From contig JAPONM010000032.1 in the NCBI GenBank assembly GCA_026713925.1, positions 62,001-126,000 on the forward strand: a stretch of DNA of 64,000 nucleotides, written 5' to 3'. The position numbers and the translations under genes were made by a program. The notes beneath the pieces are model-generated. The model was not told the DNA's origin, did no database searches, and saw nothing but the letters and a program-made list of their open reading frames with translations. The stretch comes from Gammaproteobacteria bacterium (GTDB taxonomy: Bacteria > Pseudomonadota > Gammaproteobacteria > UBA4575). Shown in pieces: positions 31,368 to 41,471 of this stretch; the stretch's first letter is position 1; the number at the start of each line of letters is the position of its first letter.

Positions 31368-34300
31368 CTATTTGCAGGTTTCATAGCTCAGATGAAGCTT
31401 TGCCAGCTCTTTTCCAGCTTTCGCAAATGCATGGAAATCTGGTGCCATCGGAATGCGTGGTAAATCCTTGGATAGATCGTTGGCAAAGCGTTGCTTGTAG
31501 GCAGGGGCATGAAGAACACCATATACATAGTAGAAAATCGTATCTTTGCTTATCGTGTTGTCATTGTAGTGAATACGGAATTTTCTGAGTGTGGTGTCAG
31601 TGATGTTGTCTATGCACTTAAGCTCATGCGCATCATCCAACAGTTCACCTTGCTTTCCTTTTTGCTCATACCAATATCGAGGGAAGCACTGACTAGATGC
31701 TACAACGTTAAGGTCTGGCATCGTATCCACTATTAGAGTCGAGAACAGCTTGGTTGAGCCGACGCCTGAGACACAGATAGCACGATTTATTCTATCTGGT
31801 GTAGGAAACATGGTGTCTCGAATTCTTGGCCTTTTAACAAAAACATCTTCAGCGTAACAATACACACCTACGAAAGGGCGGTAGATTGTTTTGCGAATTA
31901 CAGAAGATGAAAAAACTACTGATCTCCCCGCTTCAAATCTATTTTTGAGTGTTGAATCCCACTTAATGTTTTTTTCATACTGGTCCAAAAAATCATTAAT
32001 TTCATATTCTGGATGCTTTTCTCGAAAATTCATGGCATTCAGATAGTCGTCTACCATGCTTTGAGCATTTACTTGGCAAGCATCATAAGAAAAATTGTAA
32101 ATGTAAGGATCCTTTCCCGTGTAGTAGCCATTGCTGAATAGTTTGAAAATCACATCGTCAGTTCTTCCAGCCTTGGCTTCTTTCGATCCCATCGGGTAGA
32201 ACTTCTGAAACACCTCATCCCGCTGCCCAATCCAGTCATTATGTCGATCCGGCTTGATGATTCGCCAGTCTTCAATACCGGTAATCGAGCCTGCATCTTG
32301 CAGAATCTTTAGCTTATCCTCGCGCTTCAGATAATCGCCGATATCTCGGTATAGAATTTGGCATCCTTCATGATCAGCATTCGGATTGCGCACTAGAATC
32401 GTGATCGCAACCGGGGCGCGGGAACCCTGACCGAATACCTTTCCACCTTCTTGACGTGAGCGTTCACCCTGCGTTCTCTGGTTCCCTCGCAGGTTCAGCA
32501 CATAAACTGAACTGAACTCTTCTGCCAAACAGGCCCTAACTCCTGAGTCCACATTGCTGTCGATCCACGAACCGTTTGTAACGAGCGCAACAACCCCCTG
32601 TTCACCAATTCGGTCAGACGCCCAGCGTATCGCCATCTTGTACGTGTCATAAAGACTGTTTTTGTTGGTCGACGTCGAACGGGCAGCATAGGTCTCAGCA
32701 ACCCGTGCCTCGATTTCCGGATAAGCTACATTTGGATTATCATCAGCAGAGCTTCGTTGGCCTGCTGACCAAGGTGGATTACCTACAATCACCTGGATCG
32801 GAAGCTTCTGCTGACGCTCAGCTCGTGCACTGTTATCCGGCAGCCAGGCCTTCGGAAATCCTGTACGGTCAGTATGCAGATTGAACGTATCGGTCAGGAC
32901 GATGCCACCAAACGGCTCATAGTTACTCTTTGCACCACGTCTGCCATGAAAAGCTTCCTCGATATGGATGGCTGCAATGTAATAGGCCAGCAAAATGATC
33001 TCATTCGCATGTAGCTCTTCCCGGTACTTCCTGACCAGGTCCTTATCCTGAATCAACTGAGATTGCAGCAGGCGCACCAGAAAAATCCCGGTACCTGTGA
33101 ACGGGTCCAGAACATGCACGTCTTCATCACTCAGTGAACGCCCAAACTCCTGTTGCAACACCTGATCCGCGCTGGCCAAAATAAAATCCACGATCTCGAC
33201 AGGTGTGTAGACGATACCCAGCCGGTCCGCATCCTTTTTCATTGCCGTGGCAAAGAACTTCTCATACAACTCCATCAATACATGCTGACGTGCCGCACTG
33301 TTGTCCAGACCTTGAGCACGTTTTCGAACACTCTCATAGAAGCGTTCCATGTCGCGGATTTCATTCTCCAACCCAAACTCCCCAAAATCTTTCCGTAAAG
33401 AATCTAGTGCTCGTGCCACCGGATTGCCTTTGGCAAAATCGTATTGTTCAAACAGGGCCTCGAAGACGGGTCGTGTCAGGATATGCTGGGCCATCATGTG
33501 AATGGCACTGTTGCGGGTGATGGATTCATTGATCGAGATTTTAAGTTCCTTATGGAAGGCCTCGAACCACTCGCCCAAGGTGTCGTTGGCAGGATCATTC
33601 AGCAACCCTTCAATCCGCACGATCAGGCGCAAGAAGATATGAGCTACGTCCCTGGCCCAAGTCTCCCAGTACTTGCGATCCCCGCACTTCTCGACGATCT
33701 TGGCGAAGATCGCCCCCGGAGGCAGGTCAAGCGGTGGAAAAGCAAGTTGTACTTGGGGAGTATCTCCTCCCCCAGCCCCGTTGCCTCCACCACTAAAGAT
33801 AATCCGGCTTGTCGGGGTGTTGTTGAGGTCGATCTGATTGATCTCGGCATCCAGCCTGTCATCATGGGAGCGCAAGGCACGCAGCACTTCCCAGACCACG
33901 GCATAGGTCTCGTTGTCATCCAGTGCCAAGGCAGGATCGAGATCGGCCGGCACGGCAACCGGCAGGATGATGTAGCCATACTCCTTTCCAGGGGCCTTGC
34001 GCATCGCTCTCCCCACCGCCTGTACGATATCCACATGCGATTTGCGCGCACTCATGAATAGCACGGCATCCAGTGCCGGCACATCAATCCCCTCGGACAG
34101 ACACCTCGCATTTGTGAGAATGCGACACGCTCCGTTGGCATCCCCTTTCAGCCATTCAATGCGGGCCTTGCGGTCCAGCGCATGATGCTGTCCATCCACA
34201 TGCTTAACCTCACAGCGAAAGGTACCAGAAGGGTCTTCCTCCGGAAGCTGGGCAACGGCCTGTTCGATTACGCCATCCCAATGCGCTTCCAGGCGCTGGG

Positions 34301-35735
34301 AGGACCGGATCGTGTTCACAAAGGCAATTGCACGGCGCAAACGATTAGCCTCGCCAGCTTTACGAGGTTTGTCCTCCGGGTTCTGCAAGGCCTGCCAGCA
34401 CCCCACAATCTTTGCGGCATCCGAGAGGTTGATCTCGCTGTCCTGTACAGCCAGATGCGCCTGCAATGCAGCACCCACCTGCTGCTCAGACAAAGCAAGC
34501 ACCACCACCTTGTAATCGGACAGCAAATTTCGCTCCACGGCCCTTGAGAAAGGTAGTCGATGGAACTCCGTCCCGTAGGTCTCAGGATCGTCCATGGAAA
34601 AGACCTCCACATCATGAACGGCGGCCTTGGACTTGGCACTTGCCGTATACAGTCGTGGGGTGGCTGTCATGTATAGGCGCTTGTCCGCTCGTATCCGCGC
34701 ATCATCATGGACCAATACGAATGGCGAAGTCTTGTCCCCAGGTCGATCCACACCAGTCGTGCGATGAGCCTCATCACACAGGATAAGGTCGAAGGCAGGT
34801 GCCCCTTCATCCTGTGCACTTTCGACTAAAGGAAGGGAATGGTAGGTGCTGAACACCACAGTCATGGCATCAGCTGATGCATTCTGCAAGGCCTTGGATA
34901 TCGCGACCGGATCCGTCGTGACCGGAATTTCCAGTTCCTGCAGGGAAGCATCCTCATCACTGCGACCTGCCCGTGTATCAGAACAGATACCTATATAGCG
35001 ATGCGGAATTACCCGCTGTTCAGCCCACTCCCGCATTGCTTGCTGAAACAGGGAAATCGAAGGCACCAGGAAAAGTGCCCGGCCCCCGATGCCTGCCACG
35101 GATTCTGCAATGCGCAATGCAGTGAACGTCTTGCCGGTCCCGCAGGCCATGATCAGCTTGCCGCGGTCCTGCTCGGAAAACCCGTTCAGTACCTCATCAT
35201 ATGCAGCTTGTTGATGGGGCCTCAGACTGAAGGGTTCAGCACGATAGAAAAGGGACTCAGGATCTTCGCGTACTAAGTCCGGCCACTCGAACGGGCGGCT
35301 TGCAAGATCGCCAAAACGAAGGACACTGCAGGCAGGTTTTAGGCGGTCAAGGGTTTTTCTCGCATTCGGACCCCACTCATCCCCCGTATCCACCACCATA
35401 CGTGCTGTGAAGGGATCACGCGCAGATGCAGAAATGAATGAGTCCAGATGTGCTTTCGATATCCGCGTGCCTGGTGCATAACACTTGCACTGAATGGTGC
35501 AGTACCCGCCCTCGCGTTCTTGTGCCACCAAGTCTATCCCTGTGTCACTTCCATCAAAGTCTGGCAGCATCTGTGCCCACTCCGACCACAACCAGACTTC
35601 ACTGAACCGATCCTTGTAGATCGGATCCTGCAGAAAATAAGATTTCATCAACCGCTCGAACAGGCGGCCCTTTTCCGGTTCGGAACAGGCGATGGACCGT
35701 ATATGATCCAGTACTTGTTGAAAGCCATCCGACAT
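31368..35735 (-). CDS. Type ISP-like restriction-modification enzyme (nuclease-helicase-methylase), stopped early
   Basis: 1455 residues. An N-terminal Mrr-type nuclease (TGIDLVA then CTIQCKCY, ~65-90) is followed by a superfamily 2 translocase (CGTGKT at ~199, CDEAHRTTG at ~325, MTATPRLY, and VGRAMRKAPGKEYGYIILP). Then come a gamma-class N6-adenine methylase (VLDPFTGTGIFL at ~890, GNPPWSAG at ~990) and a target-recognition region. This is the one-polypeptide order of LlaGI and LlaBIII. The frame ends at an in-frame TAG just before the conserved last ~135 residues, found in frame downstream (30963-31352). First gene of a minus-strand transcript with a good promoter at 35811-35839. Confidence 0.92.
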   Translation of the reverse strand: MSDGFQQVLDHIRSIACSEPEKGRLFERLMKSYFLQDPIYKDRFSEVWLWSEWAQMLPDFDGSDTGIDLVAQEREGGYCTIQCKCYAPGTRISKAHLDSFISASARDPFTARMVVDTGDEWGPNARKTLDRLKPACSVLRFGDLASRPFEWPDLVREDPESLFYRAEPFSLRPHQQAAYDEVLNGFSEQDRGKLIMACGTGKTFTALRIAESVAGIGGRALFLVPSISLFQQAMREWAEQRVIPHRYIGICSDTRAGRSDEDASLQELEIPVTTDPVAISKALQNASADAMTVVFSTYHSLPLVESAQDEGAPAFDLILCDEAHRTTGVDRPGDKTSPFVLVHDDARIRADKRLYMTATPRLYTASAKSKAAVHDVEVFSMDDPETYGTEFHRLPFSRAVERNLLSDYKVVVLALSEQQVGAALQAHLAVQDSEINLSDAAKIVGCWQALQNPEDKPRKAGEANRLRRAIAFVNTIRSSQRLEAHWDGVIEQAVAQLPEEDPSGTFRCEVKHVDGQHHALDRKARIEWLKGDANGACRILTNARCLSEGIDVPALDAVLFMSARKSHVDIVQAVGRAMRKAPGKEYGYIILPVAVPADLDPALALDDNETYAVVWEVLRALRSHDDRLDAEINQIDLNNTPTSRIIFSGGGNGAGGGDTPQVQLAFPPLDLPPGAIFAKIVEKCGDRKYWETWARDVAHIFLRLIVRIEGLLNDPANDTLGEWFEAFHKELKISINESITRNSAIHMMAQHILTRPVFEALFEQYDFAKGNPVARALDSLRKDFGEFGLENEIRDMERFYESVRKRAQGLDNSAARQHVLMELYEKFFATAMKKDADRLGIVYTPVEIVDFILASADQVLQQEFGRSLSDEDVHVLDPFTGTGIFLVRLLQSQLIQDKDLVRKYREELHANEIILLAYYIAAIHIEEAFHGRRGAKSNYEPFGGIVLTDTFNLHTDRTGFPKAWLPDNSARAERQQKLPIQVIVGNPPWSAGQRSSADDNPNVAYPEIEARVAETYAARSTSTNKNSLYDTYKMAIRWASDRIGEQGVVALVTNGSWIDSNVDSGVRACLAEEFSSVYVLNLRGNQRTQGERSRQEGGKVFGQGSRAPVAITILVRNPNADHEGCQILYRDIGDYLKREDKLKILQDAGSITGIEDWRIIKPDRHNDWIGQRDEVFQKFYPMGSKEAKAGRTDDVIFKLFSNGYYTGKDPYIYNFSYDACQVNAQSMVDDYLNAMNFREKHPEYEINDFLDQYEKNIKWDSTLKNRFEAGRSVVFSSSVIRKTIYRPFVGVYCYAEDVFVKRPRIRDTMFPTPDRINRAICVSGVGSTKLFSTLIVDTMPDLNVVASSQCFPRYWYEQKGKQGELLDDAHELKCIDNITDTTLRKFRIHYNDNTISKDTIFYYVYGVLHAPAYKQRFANDLSKDLPRIPMAPDFHAFAKAGKELAKLHLSYETCK

Positions 35736-35810
35736 TGATTTGTATGAGTGATTGAAGATGTAGGGTTATTGAGGTGAATTGCCGTGATTACCTTCCTGAT
35801 AGGCGAGGAG

Positions 35811-35839
35811 ATTATATTGGATTTTTCACACTTTGTTCA
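35811..35839 (-). promoter_or_regulatory. Promoter of the Type ISP gene
   Basis: On the minus strand TGAACA (35834-35839), a 17-base spacer and a perfect TATAAT (35811-35816). The start would be ~70 bases before the ATG at 35735. Four of six bases match at -35 and six of six at -10. Confidence 0.6.
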
Positions 35840-36133
35840 CTCTAAAAACAAATTGCATTTGACAACGTGAAACACTCCTAGAGGAATGCAAACATCATAG
35901 TAACAAAGCCTGTAGCTACCATCGTGCAGCCTAATTCTCATTCCTTACAGTGGTATACTGCCACTTGCAAGTAGTCTAGACATGCAATGATGGCTATTTA
36001 TTTCCTAGCCATATTTTTAACAGCCTATTTTAAAATGCCCCTATTTCCGTCTTGGGTTATGTTCCAGCACTGAATGCATGATCGCGATCAGGCTGACTAG
36101 GTGCTAATGAATGCTCGCGTGGAAATTTCCGAT
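35840..36133. other. Divergent intergenic space
   Basis: About 290 AT-rich bases between the minus-strand Type ISP promoter and the plus-strand SIR2 start. It probably holds the promoter of the SIR2-mcrBC genes, but I see no clear -35/-10 pair and no strong repeat. Confidence 0.4.
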
Positions 36134-37282
36134 ATGAAAACTGCGATACTACTAGGTGCGGGCTCGTCGGTCCCGGCTGGATTTCCATCTACCGAATTAC
36201 TCACTGAACAAGTCTTGTCAAGCAGTGGAGTATGTAGACATACTGACGAAACCTATTTTATTGATGACAATCTCCCGACTGCTGAAGTATCGACTTATGT
36301 CACCCGTCTGTTAAGGCACATTCATGGTCAAGCAGATCAATATTTGATGGAGAATGCCAACAGGCCTGCCAACTATGAGGATATCTACAACATTATTGAT
36401 CAGGTGTATGAGGAAAGGTTTGGTGAGTCTGAGAACCCGACCATATATGACTACATGGACAAATTATTCAAGTATATGGAACCATTATGCGGATCAACTG
36501 GAATGGGGCATAATCAACTCCTTAATGAGATGCGCAATTACATTGCCGATGTAGTCTGGAGGTTCCTTAGCCGCACTGAATATTCCTCTGATCATCTCAA
36601 AATTCTTGAAGCTGCATGCAAATCTAACTTCGTCAGCAGCATTTCAACACTATGCCATGACACCCATGTAGAGACTTACCTTGAAACCCAAGGCATACCT
36701 CTTGATGATGGGTTCCCCGAAGAAGAATTAGGTGCTCGATATTGGCACGGTGACTTTTCTTCAGCACACAAGATCCCCTTCCTGAATCTGCATGGCTCCG
36801 TGAATTGGTTTCGACTTCGTTTGGACAGCTCTGAATCTTTCTACGATGACAGAATTGGAATTCCACTTGATGGGGACCATGACCATGTGAAGGGAAGAGA
36901 TGGCGAGTTCCAGTTTTCGCTTGACGGTCGACCCATACTACTTATTGGCACCTTCAACAAGATTCCAGACTACACCCGTGGAATCTTTCGCGAACTTCAT
37001 CATCAATTTCGTCAAGCCCTCCTTGCATCAACTCAATTACTGATATGTGGCTGCAGTTTTGGGGACAAAGGCATAAACACGGCGATCATTGAGTGGTATT
37101 ACGCCGAACGTGGACGGCGATTTCTGACCATTCATCCCGACTTTGAAGCACTTATCAAGAATGCACGAGGTGCCATCCGAAACAAATGGGACGAATGGGT
37201 GAAGTGTGGTGGTGTAAGACTGATATGTAAGAACATCGAGGACGTTGAAGAGCGCGAACTGTTTGGTTACCTAAAGAAATAA
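36134..37282 (+). CDS. SIR2-like defence protein upstream of McrBC
   Basis: 382 residues from ATG 36134, with GGAA upstream, starting MKTAILLGAGSSVPAGFP. That is the nucleotide-binding GAGSS/P-x-G-x-P start of SIR2-type NADases. GTG 36101 and ATG 36107 are longer in-frame alternatives. Later landmarks are LNLHGSVNWF (the family's catalytic-type LHGS) and LLICGCSFGD with INTAIIEW. SIR2 defence proteins kill infected cells by depleting NAD+. It lies ~150 bases before mcrB on the same strand, so the three may be one unit, with SIR2 as a second effector. Confidence 0.85.
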   Translation: MKTAILLGAGSSVPAGFPSTELLTEQVLSSSGVCRHTDETYFIDDNLPTAEVSTYVTRLLRHIHGQADQYLMENANRPANYEDIYNIIDQVYEERFGESENPTIYDYMDKLFKYMEPLCGSTGMGHNQLLNEMRNYIADVVWRFLSRTEYSSDHLKILEAACKSNFVSSISTLCHDTHVETYLETQGIPLDDGFPEEELGARYWHGDFSSAHKIPFLNLHGSVNWFRLRLDSSESFYDDRIGIPLDGDHDHVKGRDGEFQFSLDGRPILLIGTFNKIPDYTRGIFRELHHQFRQALLASTQLLICGCSFGDKGINTAIIEWYYAERGRRFLTIHPDFEALIKNARGAIRNKWDEWVKCGGVRLICKNIEDVEERELFGYLKK

Positions 37283-37439
37283 GACCAACGCAAATGTTTC
37301 TGAAGCAACGACGCACGAGTTTTCTTGATGAAGTCAACGTCTGTAAGGGTCACATTGCACATATTCAAAAGGACTGGCTTGAAGTATCCTAGAATTTAGA
37401 GAGAAACCCATACTAAACCGCAACCCCTTGGATGACCTC

Positions 37440-39677
37440 ATGAGTCGATTGAAATGTGCCTCTACTATTCTAGAAGCCGCCGACAGGTGGAAGAAACAAT
37501 GCCTGCTTGATGGTGGTTCGTTGTTTAGCGATGAAATGCTTTGGACAAAGAAATACTTCGATGAACTTCAAAAACATTTTGTCGAAAATTTAGATACAGG
37601 AACTGGTACCTTCATGCAGAAGCTACAGGCTCAGCTAGATGCTGCATCCCCTGAAGCAAAAAGTTTATGGGCGGAAATGACATGGATCTATTATCTGATT
37701 GTAGGGTCTGTTAAAGGTGTAACAAAACTTGACAGAATCAAGTGGCTTTGGGAGTGGTCTGGAGCGATGCTACCTGAACATCACTGGGCACTGGGCGAGG
37801 TTCTTGACAAAGGGTTCGTGAATCCGGGAAGAGGCTACTCGGGACACCAATGGCGTGAGTTTTGCTTCATTATCACCACGATGCTCGACTGGTGGGAGCT
37901 CGGAGTCAAAAAAGATCGAGAGTTGTTACTGAACGATCCTTGGAGATTTGCAGAATGGGTTTATCGTCAAAAAGACAGTCACCATCGTCAATTTCCCCAT
38001 GCCATGCTGTTCCTGTTGTTCCCAGACGAATTCGAGCCCATGATGTCGTTGTCTCACAAGAAAGATATCGTTAAACATTTTCATGATGGAATCAGCGAGC
38101 CTCATCAAATCAGCCACATGGACCTCGTCGAAATCGACAAAGCGTTGCTGACAATAAGGGGACAGCTTGAGGATGACCATCAAGGAAAAGAAATACACTT
38201 CTACCAGTCCCCTTGGAAGGAGCGTTGGCAAGGTGATTCACCAAAGGCAAATGATGACGATTGTGTAGATGAAGCAGATGATGAGGCATGGTACAAGCAA
38301 CAATTTGGTACTGCTGATGTGTGGGTAATTGCGCCGGGAGAGGGTGCTCGTTTGTGGGGGGAATTCATTGAAACGGGTATTGTTGCGATTGGTTGGGACA
38401 ATCTCGGTGATCTCAGTGAATATGAGTCCAAGGAGGCTATCAATAGCGCCTTGATCGAGAACGGCGCTGGTCAAAATCCTACCAATCAGTCACTCGCTGC
38501 ATGGGAATTTATACATGAGGTGAGAGTTGGAGACTTCGTTCTTGCAAAGAAAGGCCGCAGTGCAATTCTCGGATGGGGTTTAGTAACTGGCAATTATGCT
38601 TTCAAAGAAGAGCGAGAGGAGCATCAGAACGTTCGAACCGCCGACTGGCATGCTTGCCGTGCACCAATCACACTCAACTACATGTTGCCCACCAAAACCC
38701 TGACTCGATTCACAGCCTATAAGGGTTGGTTGCGATCTATATTCGAATTAATTAACGCAGATACAGGTGCAGAGGCAGGAAAGGTTATCGTTGGGTCCGA
38801 TGGCACGGAAGATGAGTCTTATGATCTGGAAACTGCCATGCATGAACTATTTATGGAAGAAACCCAGTTTTGCCGAATTCTCGATCAGATCGCACTTCGC
38901 AAGAATCTTATTCTGCAGGGCCCACCTGGTGTTGGTAAGACATTCATCGCCCGGCGGATCGCGTGGTGTCTGATGAGGAAAAAAGACTCGAAGTCCATAG
39001 GGATAGTGCAATTTCATCAATCCTATGCCTACGAAGACTTTGTACAGGGCTGGAGGCCTACGGAGACTGGTGGATTTACGTTGCGCAATGGCATGTTCTA
39101 TGAATTCTGCAAGCTCGCGGAGGATCATCCTGAAAAACCTTTCGTTTTCATTATCGACGAGATTAACCGAGGTAATCTATCCAGAATTTTTGGCGAGCTG
39201 CTCATGCTCATCGAAGCGGATAAACGTGGTCCGAAACATGCGATCACGCTGACCTACAGCAAATCAGGAGATCGGTTTAGCGTTCCAGAAAATGTGCATA
39301 TTCTCGGTCTTATGAACACGGCAGATCGCTCTTTGGCGATCGTAGACTACGCATTGCGCCGCCGTTTTGCATTTGAAACCCTTGAACCTGCATTTGGTAC
39401 AGAGAAATTTCGGGAATACCTACTTGAAGCGGATGTTGACCGAGACCTAGTGAGCCGAATTGACAGAAACCTGTCAGAGATCAACAACCGTATCCGTAAC
39501 GACAAAGATCTTGGCTCCGGTTTCCAAATTGGGCACAGCTATTTCGTACCAGAGGGACAGGCGGATGAGCAGTGGTACCTAAGAATAGTCGAAACGCAGA
39601 TAGTGCCTCTGCTCCATGAATATTGGTTCGACCGCCCTACACATGTGGATGAATTGACCGATGTATTACAACAGTGA
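37440..39677 (+). CDS. mcrB: McrB-like AAA+ GTPase with EVE/PUA-like domain
   Basis: About 745 residues. The first ~270 are helical with a segment typical of McrB-associated N-termini (QFPHAMLFLLFPDEFEPMMS). Residues ~295-430 resemble an EVE/PUA-like modified-base reader (GIVAIGWDNLGDLSEY, VGDFVLAKKG, ILGWGLVTGNY). The motor has Walker A QGPPGVGKT (~500), IDEINRGNLSRIFGEL (~580) and the McrB hallmark MNTADRSLAIVDYALRRRF (~630). Start: ATG 37440, or TTG 37428 four codons earlier; neither has a strong ribosome site. Its stop overlaps the mcrC GTG. Type IV systems cut modified foreign DNA. Confidence 0.9.
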   Translation: MSRLKCASTILEAADRWKKQCLLDGGSLFSDEMLWTKKYFDELQKHFVENLDTGTGTFMQKLQAQLDAASPEAKSLWAEMTWIYYLIVGSVKGVTKLDRIKWLWEWSGAMLPEHHWALGEVLDKGFVNPGRGYSGHQWREFCFIITTMLDWWELGVKKDRELLLNDPWRFAEWVYRQKDSHHRQFPHAMLFLLFPDEFEPMMSLSHKKDIVKHFHDGISEPHQISHMDLVEIDKALLTIRGQLEDDHQGKEIHFYQSPWKERWQGDSPKANDDDCVDEADDEAWYKQQFGTADVWVIAPGEGARLWGEFIETGIVAIGWDNLGDLSEYESKEAINSALIENGAGQNPTNQSLAAWEFIHEVRVGDFVLAKKGRSAILGWGLVTGNYAFKEEREEHQNVRTADWHACRAPITLNYMLPTKTLTRFTAYKGWLRSIFELINADTGAEAGKVIVGSDGTEDESYDLETAMHELFMEETQFCRILDQIALRKNLILQGPPGVGKTFIARRIAWCLMRKKDSKSIGIVQFHQSYAYEDFVQGWRPTETGGFTLRNGMFYEFCKLAEDHPEKPFVFIIDEINRGNLSRIFGELLMLIEADKRGPKHAITLTYSKSGDRFSVPENVHILGLMNTADRSLAIVDYALRRRFAFETLEPAFGTEKFREYLLEADVDRDLVSRIDRNLSEINNRIRNDKDLGSGFQIGHSYFVPEGQADEQWYLRIVETQIVPLLHEYWFDRPTHVDELTDVLQQ

Positions 39678-40714
39678 ATAACAGGAAAATCCCCATTGCT
39701 AACATTTACTACCTTCTGTGTTACGCATGGCGACATATTGAGGAGAGTGACGTTGTACAGTTGAGTGAGTTGAAGGGCATAGAAAAAGTTCATGACCTCT
39801 TGGGAAAAGTGCTCTCGGAAGGAACCTTTCGGTTGATTCGAAGAGGCATGGATCGTGGATACCGTGATGTGCATGAAAATCTCTCCGGAATCCGCGGGAA
39901 GATCGCAATGGGCGAGACCATGAAACAGGCGTTACATGCTCGAGGTCAGGTGGCTTGCAACTTTGAGGAAATGTCGCATGATGTACTGCACAACCGGATT
40001 TTGCGTTCTACGCTCAAGTCTCTGCTGCGGCTTCCAGACTTACACAAAGAAGTACGTACAAGTGTGCGGAACGCCTATTTGAAATTCACCGGTGTAACCA
40101 TCGTTCCTTTGAATCGCCAGCTTTTTCAGCAAGTACATCTTGATCGAAACCGCCGACACTATCGATTTCTGTTGTCTATTTGCCAACTCATCCATGAACA
40201 GTTGCTGGTCGACGAAAAATCTGGAGAGGCTAGGTTCATGGAGATTAGTAAAGAGCGGATGGAAAAATTATATGAAGACTTCATCATCGAATTCTATCGC
40301 CGTGAGCAGAATCGTTACCAAGTCAATCACCAGGGTCGTACTATCACTTGGGTATACAAAGGTACGCCCGATTATCACCAATCGAAGCTACCACGAATGG
40401 AAGCCGACGTCATTCTCGAGTCATCAGATCGGCGTATCATCATGGATGCCAAGTATTATCAGGAAGCCTTTGGTGGACGGTACGGAGGGAAGTTGCATTC
40501 GAACAATCTCTACCAACTCTTGGCCTACTTACGTAATCGCGAAGCCACCGTGTCTCCTGGGGCAAAGCACGAAGGAATCCTTCTATACCCAACAGTAAAC
40601 GAACAGGTGGCGGTCGATGTCTGCCTAGAGGGTTTCTTGATTAGTGCCCGGAGTATCAATCTTGCCCAGAACTGGAACAAAATTCACGGTGATATGTTAG
40701 CCCTAATCAATTAG
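39674..40714 (+). CDS. mcrC: McrC-like nuclease subunit
   Basis: 346 residues from a GTG that overlaps the mcrB stop (GTGA), so translation is coupled. IPIANIYYLLCYAWRHIEE at the start and the central NRILRSTLKSLLRLP are typical of the McrC family. The C-terminal PD-(D/E)xK site is MEADVILE followed by IIMDAKYYQ. It supplies the nuclease that the McrB ring drives. Length and motifs are intact. Confidence 0.92.
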   Translation: MNNRKIPIANIYYLLCYAWRHIEESDVVQLSELKGIEKVHDLLGKVLSEGTFRLIRRGMDRGYRDVHENLSGIRGKIAMGETMKQALHARGQVACNFEEMSHDVLHNRILRSTLKSLLRLPDLHKEVRTSVRNAYLKFTGVTIVPLNRQLFQQVHLDRNRRHYRFLLSICQLIHEQLLVDEKSGEARFMEISKERMEKLYEDFIIEFYRREQNRYQVNHQGRTITWVYKGTPDYHQSKLPRMEADVILESSDRRIIMDAKYYQEAFGGRYGGKLHSNNLYQLLAYLRNREATVSPGAKHEGILLYPTVNEQVAVDVCLEGFLISARSINLAQNWNKIHGDMLALIN

Positions 40715-41471
40715 TGTCTTGTACTTTTATAAACTTGATCCAGTTTTAGTGTAAAACACTCATGTATTAAATCCACCCATTTTAGGGTGTATTAATACTT
40801 ACCTAGAAATAACAAAAGCAGAAGATTCAGCACAGTGGAGTACCCTCTGAACTCTAACAAGCATTAGGCGTATCACTAACTTTATCTATAAGCAAACATA
40901 CTTTCCCACAGTCCTTACAGTTTACCTCTGTAACTAATGCCTCATATGTTAGTCTAAGTTTTCATTCAAATGCCCGATCATTTTGATTACTGGACATTTG
41001 ACCTGCTTCCCTGATCCACTCGGACATTCTACGAAAAAGATTCTGTTCGAATGGAAATACCAAATTTTTGAAAAAATATATGCGAACTTGCCCATGGAGG
41101 CTTAAGGGCGGGCGTGATCCATGGTCCAGGTGCCCCTCGTTGCAAATCGAACATTAGGCGTACCAATTCCCCCTCATTCACAGACACCTGTGTTTTTCCC
41201 AGATTTCACTGGTCAAGCGTCCCTTCGACATGACTTGTGTCCCAGCCTGAAATGTCAACTCAAATACCCGGCCTTCTCTTTGCGGTAAGACCTGAATAGG
41301 GTTCATCATTGGGGTGACCATACAGTGAACTTGCAACGTATCCATGAGTAGATTCAGGATCGCCAGCCTCTATGTAGTATAATGGCTATGGCTACAGGCT
41401 CGAGAAAATTGCTTGCTGCATTTTCTTGATCCTCCAACGTTTGTACGCTAGGACCACTGTATGGGGGGACA
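40715..41471. other. 757-base space between mcrC and the hydroxylase gene
   Basis: No convincing gene. An imperfect inverted repeat (ATTAAATCCACCC / GGGTGTATTAAT, ~40777-40808) just past mcrC could mark its 3' end. A perfect TATAAT at 41378-41383 may serve the gene at 41472, but its -35 is poor. A 47-codon minus-strand frame (41178-41321) was considered and not called. The stretch may contain decayed DNA. Confidence 0.4.

Noticed and set aside
40980-41065. Sequence resembling part of the att repeat (CGGACATTCT and CTGTTCGAATGGA) between mcrC and the hydroxylase gene
   Set aside because: The two pieces are separated by eleven unrelated bases and the tRNA-Thr end is missing, so a third attachment site is not supported.
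41178-41321. 47-codon minus-strand frame in the gap after mcrC
   Set aside because: No ribosome site, no recognisable motif, and in a stretch with several short open frames.
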